From NCBI GenBank assembly GCA_949358305.1, contig OX442322.1, forward strand, positions 10,044,001-10,108,000: a DNA stretch of 64,000 nt. Direction: 5' to 3'. This document shows positions 32,541 to 45,800 of this stretch, piece by piece. The stretch's first letter is position 1. Every line of letters starts with the position of its first letter. Source of the DNA: Strigamia acuminata (taxonomy: Eukaryota; Arthropoda; Chilopoda; Geophilomorpha; Linotaeniidae). Made by a program: the position numbers and the translations under genes. The notes below the pieces were generated by a model, which was not told the origin of the DNA, searched no databases, and saw only the letters and a program-made list of their open reading frames with translations.

Positions 32541-35077
32541 CCAAAGCCCTTACGTGTTTGACCGAGCGTCGATATTCCTTTCCATTGGCTGTAACCACTC
32601 TCACGACGCGCACAAAACCATCTTCGCCTGGTAGGACTTCGATGACCCGTGCCAGCGGCCAGAAGTACGGATTGCAGCCGACCTTTTCTAGCAAGACTAT
32701 CTGGTCGACTTCCGGATTCTTGAAACGGGAGTCGCCCTTGACTTCATGAAAATTTCTTAGCTGTTTCAGGTAACTCTCGCGCCAAATCCGCCAGAACTCC
32801 CAAACGAAAAGTTGTCTTTTTCTATCCAATCTCCGTAGGTCTTTCTTCTCTATCGCGTGCAGTGGACGGTTGATAACCCACTTGGGCATTCCTCCAGTGA
32901 GAAAGTTCTCAGGGCTGAGAATTCTCCCGCCGTCAACCTCCTCATGTACGTAAGACAGGGGCCTTGAGTTAAGCACGGAGCTTATCTCGACGGCTAGCGT
33001 CTGAAGCGTCTCCAAGTCTACAGTCCTACGCAGCAGCATCTTACGTAGTTTATCTTTCACCGAACGCACAAGTCTCTCCCAGGCTCCTCCAGCCCAAGGT
33101 GACAATGGTGGGATGAACGACCAAACCACTCTCTTCTCCGAAAGGAACGTCCGGATCCCATCCTTGGTCAGCAATTTACCCCACGACTGTATCTCCTGGC
33201 TTCCTCGCTCGAAAGTTTTGGAGTTGTCGGAGAACACTTTCGCCGGGTACCCAAATCTGGCGCCGAAACGACGGAAGGCCAGAAGGAACTTTTCCACCGA
33301 AAGGTTCTCAGAGACTTCCAAATGGATCGCTCGTGTTACTAGGCAGGTAAACAACAGAATATAGACTTTTCTTTCTTTCTCCTTATGCTTGACTGTGAGA
33401 GGGCCGAGGTGGTCAATTCCTGTATGCTGGAACGGGGCTGCCGGCGTGACGCGCTCCATAGGAGGGTCACCAGTGGCTGGGTTATTTCGTTCCAACCGCT
33501 CTCGTTTGCAGACCAAGCAACTCCGGATCACAGCCTTGACCGTTCGGCGTCCTCTTACAATCCAATACTTGTCTCTCAACCGGTAAAACGTCTCACTTAG
33601 CTCACCATGCAGGAGCTGCAAGTGAACCTTCTTGATGATTAGTCTTGTTACCCAACTATCCGGGTGTAAAATGATGGGAAATACCTCGTCAAAGGGAAGC
33701 GCTGACTTCCCTAGACGGCTCCTTAGTCTTAGTAAATCTCTCTCATCCAGAAAAATGTCGAAATTTTTCAGGATAGAGCCCTTTGCCACTTTCTCTTTCA
33801 ACATTGCGGCTTGTCTTTCGTCTGGAAAACTCAAGACCTGAGCCAAGCGGATGACTCTTTCCTCGGCAACTTCTATCTCGAGAACCTCGAGGTCCCTCCC
33901 GCGGGCGAAAAAAGGAAGCCAGCGCCGCATGAGCGCGAAAACTCGCACGAGGCGATTAAAACTACTAAATCGCTTGAAAACCTCGCACATATGCGCTTCT
34001 CCATCTGACGCAACCAAAGCTACCTTTTCCTTTTTTGCCTCTTCCATTGGGAGGTCAACGTCCTCAGGTTCGTCCGCGAGGTCTTCCAACTGACCGGGCC
34101 CGTCCCACCAGAGACGGTTGGCCAAAAGGTTCTTTGCCTCGCATGGGCGTGTCAATACGTCCGCTGGATTCCGGTCCGTCGGGACGTATGCCCACTGACT
34201 CGGACTTGACTTTTCAAGAACTTCTGCCACTCTGTTGGAGACATATGGCTTCCACCTGTTCTTATCAGACTTCAACCACCCGAGCGCAACCATTGAGTCC
34301 GAGTAATACCTTATCTTCCCGATTGGATAACCTGGTAGGAAATCCTCTAGGATGTACTCCACCATCCGGACTCCAACAACAGTTGCGGTCAATTCTAGGC
34401 GTGGCAAAGTCAACTTGGTGGTGGGGGCAATTCTGCTTTTGCTCAAGAGCAGTTGGGTCGCGCCTGACGCAGCTCGAACGTAGATCGCGCACCCGTACGC
34501 TTGTGGACTTGCGTCGCAAAAGACGTCAATGTCCATTTCTTGGCCCGAGTACGTCCCCATCCAACGCTTCACCCGGGCTTCGGTGAGGCGCTGAAGATCG
34601 GCGTACCATTTTGTCACTATCTCTCGGTTCTCTTCGGAGATTATGTCGTCCCATTTGATGTCGCGACCCCACATACTCTGTAAAAGTAGCTTCATCCGCA
34701 AAATGACTGGAGCTATCAACCCCAAGGGGTCGAAGACTGATGCCAATAATGACAGAATGCCCCTCCTTGACTGGGGAATCTCAACACCGGTCGGGATCCT
34801 GAACATTAGCGTATCATCTTGGACGCTCCAAAGGATGCCCAGCATCTTGACAACTCCTAGATCTTCAAACTTGTCTGCACGCATGTGGAAATCCTTGTCT
34901 TTGAGTGCATCAAAGACTTCTGCCTTTGATGCTGCCCACTTGACGAGAGGCATCTTTCCCTCGTCAAGGATCCTGCGTAGATTGACACAGTGCCTAACTG
35001 TCTCTTGGGTTCCATCGGCCCCGGACGTCAAATCGTCCATGTAGATGCCCTTATCAAGGGCGTCTGCCTCTTTGGGG
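32541..35077 (-). pseudogene. F: BEL/Pao pol fragment (RT-RNase H-integrase)
   Basis: A minus-strand frame of about 845 codons, open throughout. It starts just before the RT YMDD motif (about 35032-35043) and carries the RT thumb/connection, RNase H (FCDAS, LPRLELT, YSDS, NPADVL), the integrase zinc site (HLQLLH, CLVC), the catalytic core (TGIDHLG, FSDN, GGAWER) and the C-terminal DUF5641-like region. The last codons and stop lie at 14413-14427, beyond the B insertion. The 5' part of RT, protease and gag are missing: the frame stops dead at C3's LTR (35078) after GGGG (35074-35077). The remainder should lie past C3's right end, outside the window. It is a third BEL family, about as far from A as from G. 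Confidence 0.9.
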
Positions 35078-35850
35078 TGTTTCTAGCAGTGCTTGAAGAC
35101 CGTGTTGCACTCTAGAAGACATTTGAAAATGGTTAAAATAAATAACCCTATTTACCAGAACTTGTGAAGAATCCCAAAGAAGAAAGTCCATTACAGGAAA
35201 AAACCTTGATGTGAAACCTGTAAAGTGAGCTGTGAACATGTTGGGACAATTCAATACTATTGTGCTCAAGTTAGCACACAAAAACGAATTTATTGTAAGG
35301 TTAAAATCTATCAAAACATTACACATAAGAGAGGAGAAAATCAACGTTACTTAGGACTAGAAAAAACATATAACAAGTCAGAGTAGTTGCTGCGCAACCT
35401 ACAACAATTAGAGCAGCGGCTCTTAGCAACGAGTGGCAACAATCACTCGCAAGAGGCGAATTGTCCCTCTAGTGACAAAATGATAAAGCGTATACAAGAA
35501 AATACACAGTTTCGAGTATAAAATCATTACAAAGGGCACAAAACCGTAATAAATTAAGACAAAGTGTTTCAAATAAATAAACTAACTTAGGAACTAACAA
35601 CAGCAACTCTTTGGACGAATCCAAGCAGTAAAACTCCAAAGAATCAAAGAAAAGATGCAAAATTACCTTAAAAAAGACAGCTTAAATCAGGTAATTCACC
35701 ACTCCCACTTCACAAACTACACGAAATTCATTTAACATTTAGCCAAAACTTAAGCTGCACTATTAACTAAACACAAACTTGAATTAATGATTAATCAAAG
35801 CAAATCCGCTATTGCGATAGCAAAAATCCATGTTGCGCGTGCTCGCAACA
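35078..35850 (-). repeat. C3 3' LTR (773 bp)
   Basis: On the plus strand TGTTTCTAGCAG...GCTCGCAACA, subgroup of C2. On the right, the element body begins with the complement of the pre-LTR motif (CTTCTTTGGCCGGCAACGC in element sense), which fixes this as the 3' LTR. Confidence 0.92.
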
Positions 35851-38264
35851 GCGTTGCCGGCCAAAGAAGAAGGAAAGGCAAGGTAGAAAACCGTTGAAGG
35901 AATTCCCCATCAAAACCAAGAGAACGGGAAGAAAAAGTATCGAAGCCAAGCTCGACCTTGTAAAAGTCGCGAAGGCAAAACCATAGACACGAAGGCAAAA
36001 AGCTGTAACCTAAACATCCGAGACCTCTAGGAGCGTCCCAGGGTCAAGGGCATCGAAGTCGGATCGCGGCCCAAAAACACCGGAGAGACGAAAGAAAAGA
36101 GAAGGGCCGTGCCACGATGACCTAGTCCAGACACCGAGGGGCTACGACGTCGCCAATAGACACGTGGCACACACACAAAATACTTTTAGAAAATCTGACT
36201 GAACGGGTTTTCTAACCGGAACAACATGAGAACATTGCGGGAGCTTCTCAGAAAGCTCAGTCTGTCAACCCGTAGACAGACGATTAAACTAATGAAAGCT
36301 AAAAACAGGAAAACGAGAATCCTCGTCAAAGAGGAAGGAAAACTGTCACAAAAGCTCTTGAACGAGCATGGTCTCGCAAAGAACAAGACATGCATGAAGA
36401 CTAGAAAGAAAACTTGGAACGCAAAAAGAGAACGGACTTGAGACACGGCAGGCTTCACCGCCTCGTTGTCCTCGAGCCAGCGCTCAAGTGACAGCGTACC
36501 ACGGAAACCTGCATCCGCACTAAAACACGAGCTGCGAACTTAAACTTATTAAACTATTAAAGACGACCCTTTTCTAGAAAACAAGAAAAATGCAAACTAA
36601 GGGAATGAATGCGTTGACCCAGACCTATCGTCTGACCAACCACCCAGCATTCGTACGAAGAACTAGAAAATGCCGTCAAGACCTAGGCACCACTCTTTCG
36701 CAAAGAGTGACTAACTAACCACTTACCCAAAGCCATGACCACCTAGCTAACATGATCACGCCAGAAGAAGGAAAAAGAGAACGAGAAAGCATGAAGCTCA
36801 GGCAATGCGAACCATTCACCGCAACTGCCACGCAAAGGCGTTGACCGCACCCTGACTTGACATGAACCCACGAAACCGCTAAGAGCGAAGAATAACGAAA
36901 AAAGGAAAAGACTTAGTCAGATGACTGTGCAAACCATCTGCGACCTCTTGTCCACAGTGACAAAGAAACACCCGCACGCTGACCCATCGACCACACTTTT
37001 ATCTAACTAACAAGAGAAAAACGGTTCAATTATCAAAAAAAAACGAACACGTTCCGTGCAAATAAATACCGGCAAAAACGTCAATATTATCACTAAAGCT
37101 ATTGGCCAAGTATGGCCTCACAAGGGAAACTAACAAACTGGAACTGTGAAAACCAGCAAGAATTCCAAAACACTAAACTTTCTGCTTTTTTTTCTCGAAG
37201 AGGGAATAAGTCCGTACCCAAATAATCAATCCATTTCCTCCCCACGAGAAAAGAAAGGAAAGGGGCCTGCTTCTTTTTGAAGATCAACAGGTGTCAAACG
37301 ATACTGAAAAACGTTGGAAGCAGTGCAACTGCAACCAAATGAAGCGAAGCTACACTTCCTGCACGAAAACTAATCACGTCGTTGAAAAGAAATTAAAACC
37401 GGTGGCTATCTTTCAACCGAGCTGCGCTTTACGAATGCGCCTTGAACAAGGAGGTACCCGATGGACTGCACGTCCGCACTCGGGCCACCGTGTAGCCTGT
37501 TGTGAGCAGACTACCACGAAGACTGAAACTTCTTTAACCGAGAGGGAAATAGAAACTAGATCTAGTTAAAACCCCATGCTCCAATAAGGAGGCTACTGTA
37601 TGAACGCTTGGCCCACCCCGAGTCGGAACCAATATGATTGAACCGAGAAACGAGAGAAGAGGGGGGGTTGCTTGACGTCCCTGATTGCGAGGGGCGTCAC
37701 ACATAGACATGAGCAGAAGGACTTGCCAGTTGCCAACCGCATTACTGGAACCGGTAAGCAACTGCAAGTCGACAATTGACTCGCTCACATACCCATTGAC
37801 CACATCGTCGATCAGCAAGCCGACTTCCGGAAATCGCCACTCTACTGAAAGCACGTGTTGTCCAATGACTAAAACGTGTTGCCGAGTGCCGGCGCCAAGA
37901 AGGCCGCACACACACGTCCTTCGACCCATCCTAGAGTGGGCTCCCTGCCTAGTGCATGTCTGCCTCACTGCAGAGCTAGGGATGAAAGACTAACAACAAC
38001 TACTCAGTCGCGGGAAGCAAACGTAGAAATAGGGGCCGCCAAGAGGCGCAGGGACTATGTCTCGGACACGACATCTGACAGAGTATGGCAGTGCAAACCT
38101 GCCCTCTGAAACACATCGAATGGCAGTCCTTGCTGTGCACAGCAAGAACGACCATCCAAAACAAGTACCTATACCCTAACGCCACGCTAGCTAGCCGCAA
38201 CCCAAAAATAGCAAGCAAGCTATTTCCTAAACGAATAAGCTAAAATGTCCAAATTCTAAGGTTG
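35851..38264 (-). other. C3 body, 3' half
   Basis: Colinear with C1 4086-1675 (reverse) and with C4 52615-50469 plus the part before A2. No gene is recognised. The small open frame homologous to 2010-2429 is at 37534-37929. CCCC (38265-38268) is the shared target-site copy at the C4 junction. Confidence 0.8.
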
Positions 38265-38268
38265 CCCC

Positions 38269-39041
38269 TGTTGCGAGCACGTGCAACATGGATTTTTGCT
38301 ATCGCAATAGCGGATTTGCTTTAATTGATCAATTATTTAAGTTTGTATTTAGTTAATAGTGCAGCTTAAGTTTTGGCTAAATGTTAAATGAATTTCGTGT
38401 AGTTTGTGAAGTGGGAGCGGTGAATTACCTGATTTAAGCTGTCTTTTTTTAAGGTAATCTTGTATCTTTTCTTTGATTCTTTGGAGTTTTACTGCTTGGA
38501 TTCGTCCAAAGAGTCGCTGCTGTTAGTTCCTAGGTTAGTTCATTTATTTGAAACACTTTGTCTTAATTTATTACGGTTTTGTGCCTTTTGTAATGATTTT
38601 ATACTCGAAACTGTGTATTTTCTTGTATACGCTTTATCATTTTGTCACTAGAGGGACAATTCGCCTCTTGCGAGCGATTGTTGCCACTCGTTGCTAAGAG
38701 CCGCTGCTCTAATTGTTGTAGGTTGCGCAGCAACTACTCTGACTTGTTATGTAGTTTTCTAGGGTTAAGATATGTAATTTTCTCCTCTCTTTTTCTGTGT
38801 ATTTTGATAGATGTTAACTTTACAATAAATTCGGTTTGTTTATGTGTTATTTAACACATTAGTGGTGAGTTCTTCCAGACACTTGTTAGGCCACTTTGCA
38901 GGGATTTCAAGCAGGATTTCTCCTGCAATGCATCATCTTTTTTGGAGCTCATCACAAGTTTTAGTAAGTAGGTTTATTTGTTATAACCATTTCCGATTGT
39001 CTTCTAGAGTGCCACACGGCCACAAAGCACTGCTAGAAACA
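38269..39041 (+). repeat. C4 5' LTR (773 bp)
   Basis: TGTTGCGAGCACGTGCAACA at the head and GCTAGAAACA at the end. Paired with 52616-53388. Confidence 0.95.
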
Positions 39042-41294
39042 TTTTTGGTGCCGTTTTGCTTGACCAGGATGCAAGCCAGATGTGAAGTTGTCGTGAGTTT
39101 GACAATGGCGGCAGTGGGCGCCATTTTACAGGACAAGAACGACATGTGCAGGACCAACTGTATCGAGAGTTGCCTGGACAGTGTTACGTCCACCACATCG
39201 TGTGCCACCAGCGCAGCGAGTGTGGCTGCCACACACATCGGGAATCATCACACGGGATGGCGAAATTTGTCTCAGGGACATCCAGTAGGTCAGGTTCGAG
39301 TCTGTGGGTCGCCGATGCCGTCCATGCAGTTCGTACTTGGGCGCCGCCAGTCAAGTTGGCGGTCATCGAGTCTGCCGTTTCCAGTGACCACTCCGGGATC
39401 GATTGACGATCTTTCACAGAGCAGAAGGAGGCAGCACCACTTGTGCAACATGCTAGGACTGCCCGATCCGCCCATCCGAGTCAGGAGTGGTATCGTCTTG
39501 TTGTCAGCTGGGTGTTGGCGTGCCTCGTGTTCCGACGGATCCGCCAAGGGAGCTGTGCTGTCGGATCAGAGTCTCAAGCGTCAGTTACGCCGCCTGAAGT
39601 CTATTTTCGAAACACAACGCAATGTACTGGAGTCAGCAATGAAGATTTCATTTATTGTTGATTAATTTCTTTATATGAAATGAAATGTTAGATTTTAAGG
39701 TTTTTTTTGGGGGAAATTGTGATCGTTTTGGGTTTTTTAAGGGGCGTTAGATTCTCACAGTGAATAAGGGTCGTTTTTAGCTCATTTCTCTAGAATTCTT
39801 TGCATGTTCGCGCCTTGTCTACCATGTTGAGCTCTCGGCAAGGTCCCTTTAGATTCCCTGTAACAGTTTTTGCCCTTTTTCTTACGATTTACTGTGATCC
39901 TGTTTCACGTTTCCCTTTTGAGATAAAATAAGGTGGCTGGTATAATTTTACTGGCCTTTTTTATTTAGGGTCTAGTTAGAGAGTTTGTATCTTTGATAGT
40001 TTATACTTAACCCGTGTATATTTATTAGCTTTACTCGATTTGCTCACGTTTGGTGAGATTTTCAATCCAATTCATGCTTAATATAGTTCTCTTCAAGTTT
40101 TGATTGTCAGGTCCCTTGTAGACGAGTTCGTCAGTAGGTTCTGCCGCTAGCCTTATATTTGTTTGGCTTTTTAGTTTAGTTCGTTTAGCAGTTGCTAATC
40201 GAATTTCTCCTTTACCATTGAAAAGGGGATTTCGTGTTGAGATGGGAAATCTGTCCCATGGCTCTTGTGGCCGGAGTTGAGATGCACGAGTCATATCTCG
40301 TGATCTGCTCTCTCCTTTTCTCGTGATGTTGCGTCTTATTGCAGAGTCCCGCCTTCTATAAGGGGCTCTATCTGTTTTTGCCTTTGTCTGTTTCAAGAAG
40401 GCCCGGCTTCACAGCTCGGGGTCCTTTCAGTTGGGGGTTTCCGCTAATCATTGGTGATCGGACGTTGGTGTTATGAGGCCAGTCCTTGACCAGCGAGGCG
40501 GACGAAGCCCGTCATTCTTGGTTTTAGTTTGTGTGCCGCTCGAGTTTCCTCGTGAGCTCTGGTGTCGGTCATCTCTCCGCTTCGGGAGAGGGCACACCCG
40601 TTTGTATTCGTGTGTTTGTAGAACGTTTCTTGTTTTTAGAACGAGATTCGTTCTTTTGCTGCTCGAGTCTAGCAGAGCGAGCGCTGGCCCGCGAGGTCAG
40701 TCGGTTCTTACCTGTCCGTCAATCTCTGTTAGTTTAGGTTGTTATACAACTTGTTTGCAAGTGGGTTTGGATTTAGAAAGGCGTGTGACTTCTGTCGGTG
40801 CTGGAAGTTTAGAGCAGCCGATCCGCACCGCCCACTGGACAAGTCCAGTTTTTGTTGTTGACCGCTGCATCCAGTGTTTACCGCTGGTGATGTACGTTCT
40901 GCATTTTCACTGTCTCTTCATGGAAACGTCCGTAGCGTTTCATGAGTCTTCATTGGCTATTCTAATTCTTTGGGGCAACTTTAGAATCTGGACATTTTAG
41001 CTTATTCGTTTAGGAAATAGCTTGCTTGCTATTTTTTGGTTGTGGCTAGCTAGCGTGGCGTTAGGGTATAGGTACTTGTTTTGGATGGTCGTTCTTGCTG
41101 TGCACAGCAAGGACTGCCATTCGATGTGTTTCAGAGGGCAGGTTTGTACTGCCATACTCTGTTAGATGTCGTGTCCGAGACAATGTCCCTGCGCCTCTTG
41201 GCGGCCCCTATTTCTACGTTTGCTTCCCGCGACTGAGTAGTTGTTGTTAGTCTTTCATCCCTAGCTCTGCAGTGAGGCAGACATGCACTAGGCA
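39042..41294 (+). other. C4 leader and body left of A2
   Basis: Primer site TGGTGCCGT at 39046-39054, four bases after the LTR. The leader contains AATGGCGGC, and the shared motif ACACAACGCAATGTACT begins at about 39612. A long frame to 39665 runs in from the LTR and is not treated as a gene. From about 40535 onwards the sequence is nearly identical to C1 (from 1195); before that it is much more diverged. 41295-41298 (GGGA) is A2's left TSD copy. Confidence 0.75.
39046..39054 (+). other. Primer-binding site of C4 (tRNA-His-like)
   Basis: TGGTGCCGT is complementary to the last nine bases of tRNA-His. The next part (TTTGCTTGACCAGGATGC) matches the tRNA only in scattered blocks. Confidence 0.5.
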
Positions 41295-41298
41295 GGGA

Positions 41299-42771
41299 TG
41301 TTGCGGTCAGTCAACAGGAACAGAGAAGAACTGAGATGTGGCGATTCGAAACTCCCGCCAACAAACTCAAACGATCGTATAGTGAAATTCGTACGTGTAC
41401 CGTGTGGAAATGCACTTGATTCGCCTCAAAATCTCCTGTTACATGAAGGTTTAACTGTTGGAAACACTTTTGCATGGTATCCAAGTGCTTGCTGATCCAT
41501 TGGCCAGTCTGGGAAAAATGGTTCTCTACTCAGGACACATTGGAAATGGGTCAAAAGCAGAAAATACAAGAGTTAACATTAACACGACTATTTTAATCAA
41601 ATATAAAATGGCAACTGAATAATTACACATTATCAATCAAAAGGCACGCAACAAGCCAATTGTCGTCAAAGTACAATAAAGAAAATACTCCGTTGCCACG
41701 GAAACGGAGGAAATGCAATTTCAAGCAAAGACAACAAATTACGAGAAATGTATTAAAAATAATGTGTAATAGCTCAAAATGAGCACAAAAAACTCAGGAA
41801 TAATAAAGTCTATCGTAACAACAAAATTCGTTAATCAAAACACTGAGAAAACAGCGAAAACAGTGATCGCTAGGCAGACAATTGGGCCTAACCAATCAAA
41901 GACAAGCAAAATGACATAATCATCAAGTTTGAATTCAAAGTCACACACAACACCAAATAAGTAAAGATTTTGCATTGAAATACATTAAAACTAAATAGTA
42001 CTAACACCAATTGAGATATAAAAACAAAGCGACATGAAAGATTTACAAATCATCGGCAAAATCCAACATGGCGTCCGGTAAACTCTACATTGGCGGCAAA
42101 ACACAAGGTTTGAATTTCAACACAAGAAATAACTTATGTAAACACTTTGAAATAAGTAAATAAGTTCAGGGAATGTAATTTCCCGCAAAACAAGACACTT
42201 TTTAATGAAAGAACACTTGAAATCAACCGCAAATCGAACGAAACGATCTTGGACGGCAACGCACATGCGGGGTCCGTCACGATCGCTCGTAGCAGAAAAA
42301 CGGCTGTTCCGGGACGAAATTAGAGTGCACGAATCAACAGATCACCCCCAAATCAGTCTAAAACAATGTCAAAAACAATTCTAACCATCAAAATTCCGTC
42401 CAAACGGAAGGTTAGAAGTTTGAACAAAAACCGAACTAGAACTTGAAATATGACGTCACGTCGATAACACTAGTGAACTGTTTAACGACAAATGCACCAA
42501 ATTTCACCCGAAATCACACAAATTGATAGAAAATGAATAAAGTAACACAAAATCACGCAATAAACACTAGAAATAAATGCAATAAACAATGGAATATCAC
42601 ATTTCATCAAACATCAGTATCTGAAAGCACTAAAAAACATTTTAATAATGCAAAAATCCTGTAAATAAAAACTGAAATGTTATGCAAAATAAAACACACT
42701 TTGGAAACATTTATTCAGACACAAATTGGCAATAAAAGTAGTTTCTAAATTATTCCACGTTGTTTGCAACA
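41299..42771 (-). repeat. A2 3' LTR (1473 bp)
   Basis: TGTTGCGGTC...GCAACA on the plus strand, with the CRE octamer at 42451-42458. It carries the AACACTGAG variant shared with A3 and a one-base-longer A run near 42630 than A1. Confidence 0.95.
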
Positions 42772-42829
42772 ACGAATTGCCAGCGAGAAAGAGAGAGAAG
42801 AGAGATGAGAGAAGTCTGCAAAACACACA

Positions 42830-45800
42830 TCAATCAAGTTCAAGGGCTCTAATATGCCTTACAGAACGACGCAACTCTCTTCCATCGGGAAGCACAACAC
42901 TGACGATGCGAATTAGTCCATCATCACCAGGAAAAACTTGTTTTATTCTGGCAAGAGGCCAAAAGTAAGGGTTGGTTCCCATCTTTTCAAGAAGAACAAT
43001 CTGATCAATTTTGGGGTTTTGAAAAGATTTATCTCCTTTAGTCTCATAAAAGTTTCTTAACTGCATCAAGTAACTGTGTTTCCATATACTCCAAAAATCC
43101 CAAATGAACTGTCTTCTTTTCTTGTCGAGTTTTCGAAGGTCACTTTTCTTGATTGCATTCAAGGTCTTGTTGATCATGTATTTCGGCATACCTCCCGTTA
43201 AAAAGTTTTCAGGTGAAAGGATTCTGCCGCCGTCTATATTTTCGTGTACATACGACAAAGGTCGTGAATTCAACACGGAGCTGATCTCAAGAACCAAGGT
43301 TTGTAAATTTTCTAAATCCACAGTGTGTCTCAATAAAGTTTTCCGCAATTTATCCTTTACTGAACGGACTAGTCTCTCCCAAGCTCCTCCCATCCACGGT
43401 GAAAGTGGAGGGATAAATGTCCATACAATCCTTTTCTCAGACAGAAATGTTTTTATGTCCGAACGGCCAATCAGTTTTCCCCATGACTGAATTTGTGTAC
43501 TTCCTTTTTCAAAGGTTTTACTGTTGTCCGAGAAGACTTTTGCTGGACAACCGTAACGAGCACAAAATCTTCTGAATGCCAATAAGAATTTCTCAGTGGA
43601 TAAATCTTCGGACACTTCGAGATGTAAACTTCGTGTAACCATACAAGTGAATAATAAAATGTATGTTTTCTTCAATCGTTTTTTGTCCTTTCCCACAAAA
43701 ATAGGTCCTAAATGATCGATTCCGGTGTGTTGAAAAGGAGCTGCTGGGGTTACTCTTTCTTTCGGTAATTCTCCAGTAGACGGATTATTTCTTGCAAGTT
43801 TAGTCCTTCTGCAAACGGAACATTCTCTTATCACAGTCTGAATGGTCCTGCGTCCTCGGAGAACCCAAAATTTCTCACGAATTCGGTAAAGTGTTTCACT
43901 CAAATCTCCATGCATGAGATCAAGATGAGTCTTGCGAATAATTAATCTAGTTACCCAACTTTCGTTATGCAAAAGAATCGGGTATTTTTCGTCAAACGAA
44001 AGCAAAGACAATCTCAGTCTGCTGCGCAAACGTAAAAGTCCATCCTCATCTAAGAAATATTCAAAATTTTTCAAAGGGGAGTATCTCTCAACTTCAGTCT
44101 TGTTTCTCACAGCTTCGATCTCTTCTCGAAAGTAGATTTCTTGTGAAAATTGAAGAATCCTAATTTGACTGGATTCCATTTCGCGTTGCGCGAGATCTTC
44201 GCCGCGAAAACGATGAGATTTCCAGCGCAAAATGTACGAAAATACTCTAACTAGACGGTTGAAGTTGCGATATCTTTTGAAAAATTTGCTTATAAATGTC
44301 TCTTTGACTTGAACATTCATAACCACAATTCTTTTTTCTTCTTCGGGTAGTTTTTCTTGCACGACCTCGACTTTTTCGATTTTAGAAACGTCCACGCCGT
44401 TCCACCAAAGTTTATTTGTCATTAATGTTTTTGCATCGTGTGGTCGTGTAAGTAGATCTGCAGGATTGAACTCTGTCGGAATATGTGACCATTGGCTTGC
44501 GTCAGACGATGAAACAATTTCCTGAACGCGGTTAGAAACATAAGGCTTCCACTCATTTTTCTTCGAATTTATCCAAGCCAAAGTTATGGTGGAATCAGAA
44601 AAATATCGAATGTCCTTGATTGGATAACCTGGCAGAAAGTTATTTGTCAAATACTGACACATTCGTACACCAACGACCGCAGCAGTTAATTCAAGTCTAG
44701 GCAAGGTAATCTTTTTTGCAGGGGCTAGTCTACATTTGCTGAGTAGCAAAGTTCTTTTTCCTTTGTTGTTGACGATGAAAATTGCACATCCAAAGGCTTT
44801 AGTGCTGGCATCACAGAAAACTTCAATACTCAATTCTTTATTAGAATAGGTTTCTAACCATCGAGGTACCTTATAGTCTTTTAATTTCTGGATGTCTCGA
44901 CTCCATTCGTCAATCTCTTGCTTTTCTGAGTCCGAAATTCTTCCGTCCCAGTTCTTTGTACGTAGACAAATGTCTTGAAGAAGGAGTCTCATTTTCAAAA
45001 CGACTGGAGAAATGAGTCCCATCGGGTCGAAAATAGAGGCTACCAAAGAGAGAACTTCACGTCTTGTGTTCGGAATAATGTCCATTTGTGTAATCCTGAA
45101 CATGAGGACGTCTTCTTGCGTGTCCCATAAGATTCCAAGCATTTTTATCACTCCCTGTTCACAGAATCCGTCACTTCTCATGTGAAATCCCTTTTCTTTG
45201 ATGTCATTGAAAACCTTTTCATTGGCTGTTGCCCATTTTACAAGTGGGAGTTTCCCATCATCTAAAATCATTTTTAATTCTTCACAATGTTTTGTTGTGT
45301 CTGTCGTGTGATCACCTCCAGAAGTTAAATCATCCATGTATATCCCGGCGTCAAGTGCATCAACTTCTTTCGGATGTGTCTCTTTGTATTGATCAGCTTG
45401 TTTCCGAATTGTTGCGCACAGGAGAAAAGGAGAGGAAATAACTCCAAATGGTACGACTATCATTCTCAAAATCATAATATTATTCCACAAATTTCTCCAC
45501 GAATAGGGGTTCTTGAAATATTGCTTCGAGACCCACAAAAAACGCAGAAAGTTCCTATGTGTGGGGTTTATCATTACTTGGAGGAATGCTTGTTTAATGT
45601 CAGCAATGATTGGAATGCAATACAATCTGAATCTGACCATCACCAATATCAAATCTGGATTCAAAGATGGTCCAGGAAAAAGGCAGTCATTTAATGAGCG
45701 TTTTCCTTTTTTCGCAGACGACGCATTGAATACGACTCTGAATTTCGTTGTTTCCCGGTCCTCTTTGATCACTGGATGATGTGGAATGTTATATATTCCT

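Noticed and set aside
38844-39665. A 273-codon frame across the C4 LTR end and leader
   Set aside because: It crosses the LTR boundary and primer site, is not kept in the same form in C1-C3, and has no recognisable domain.
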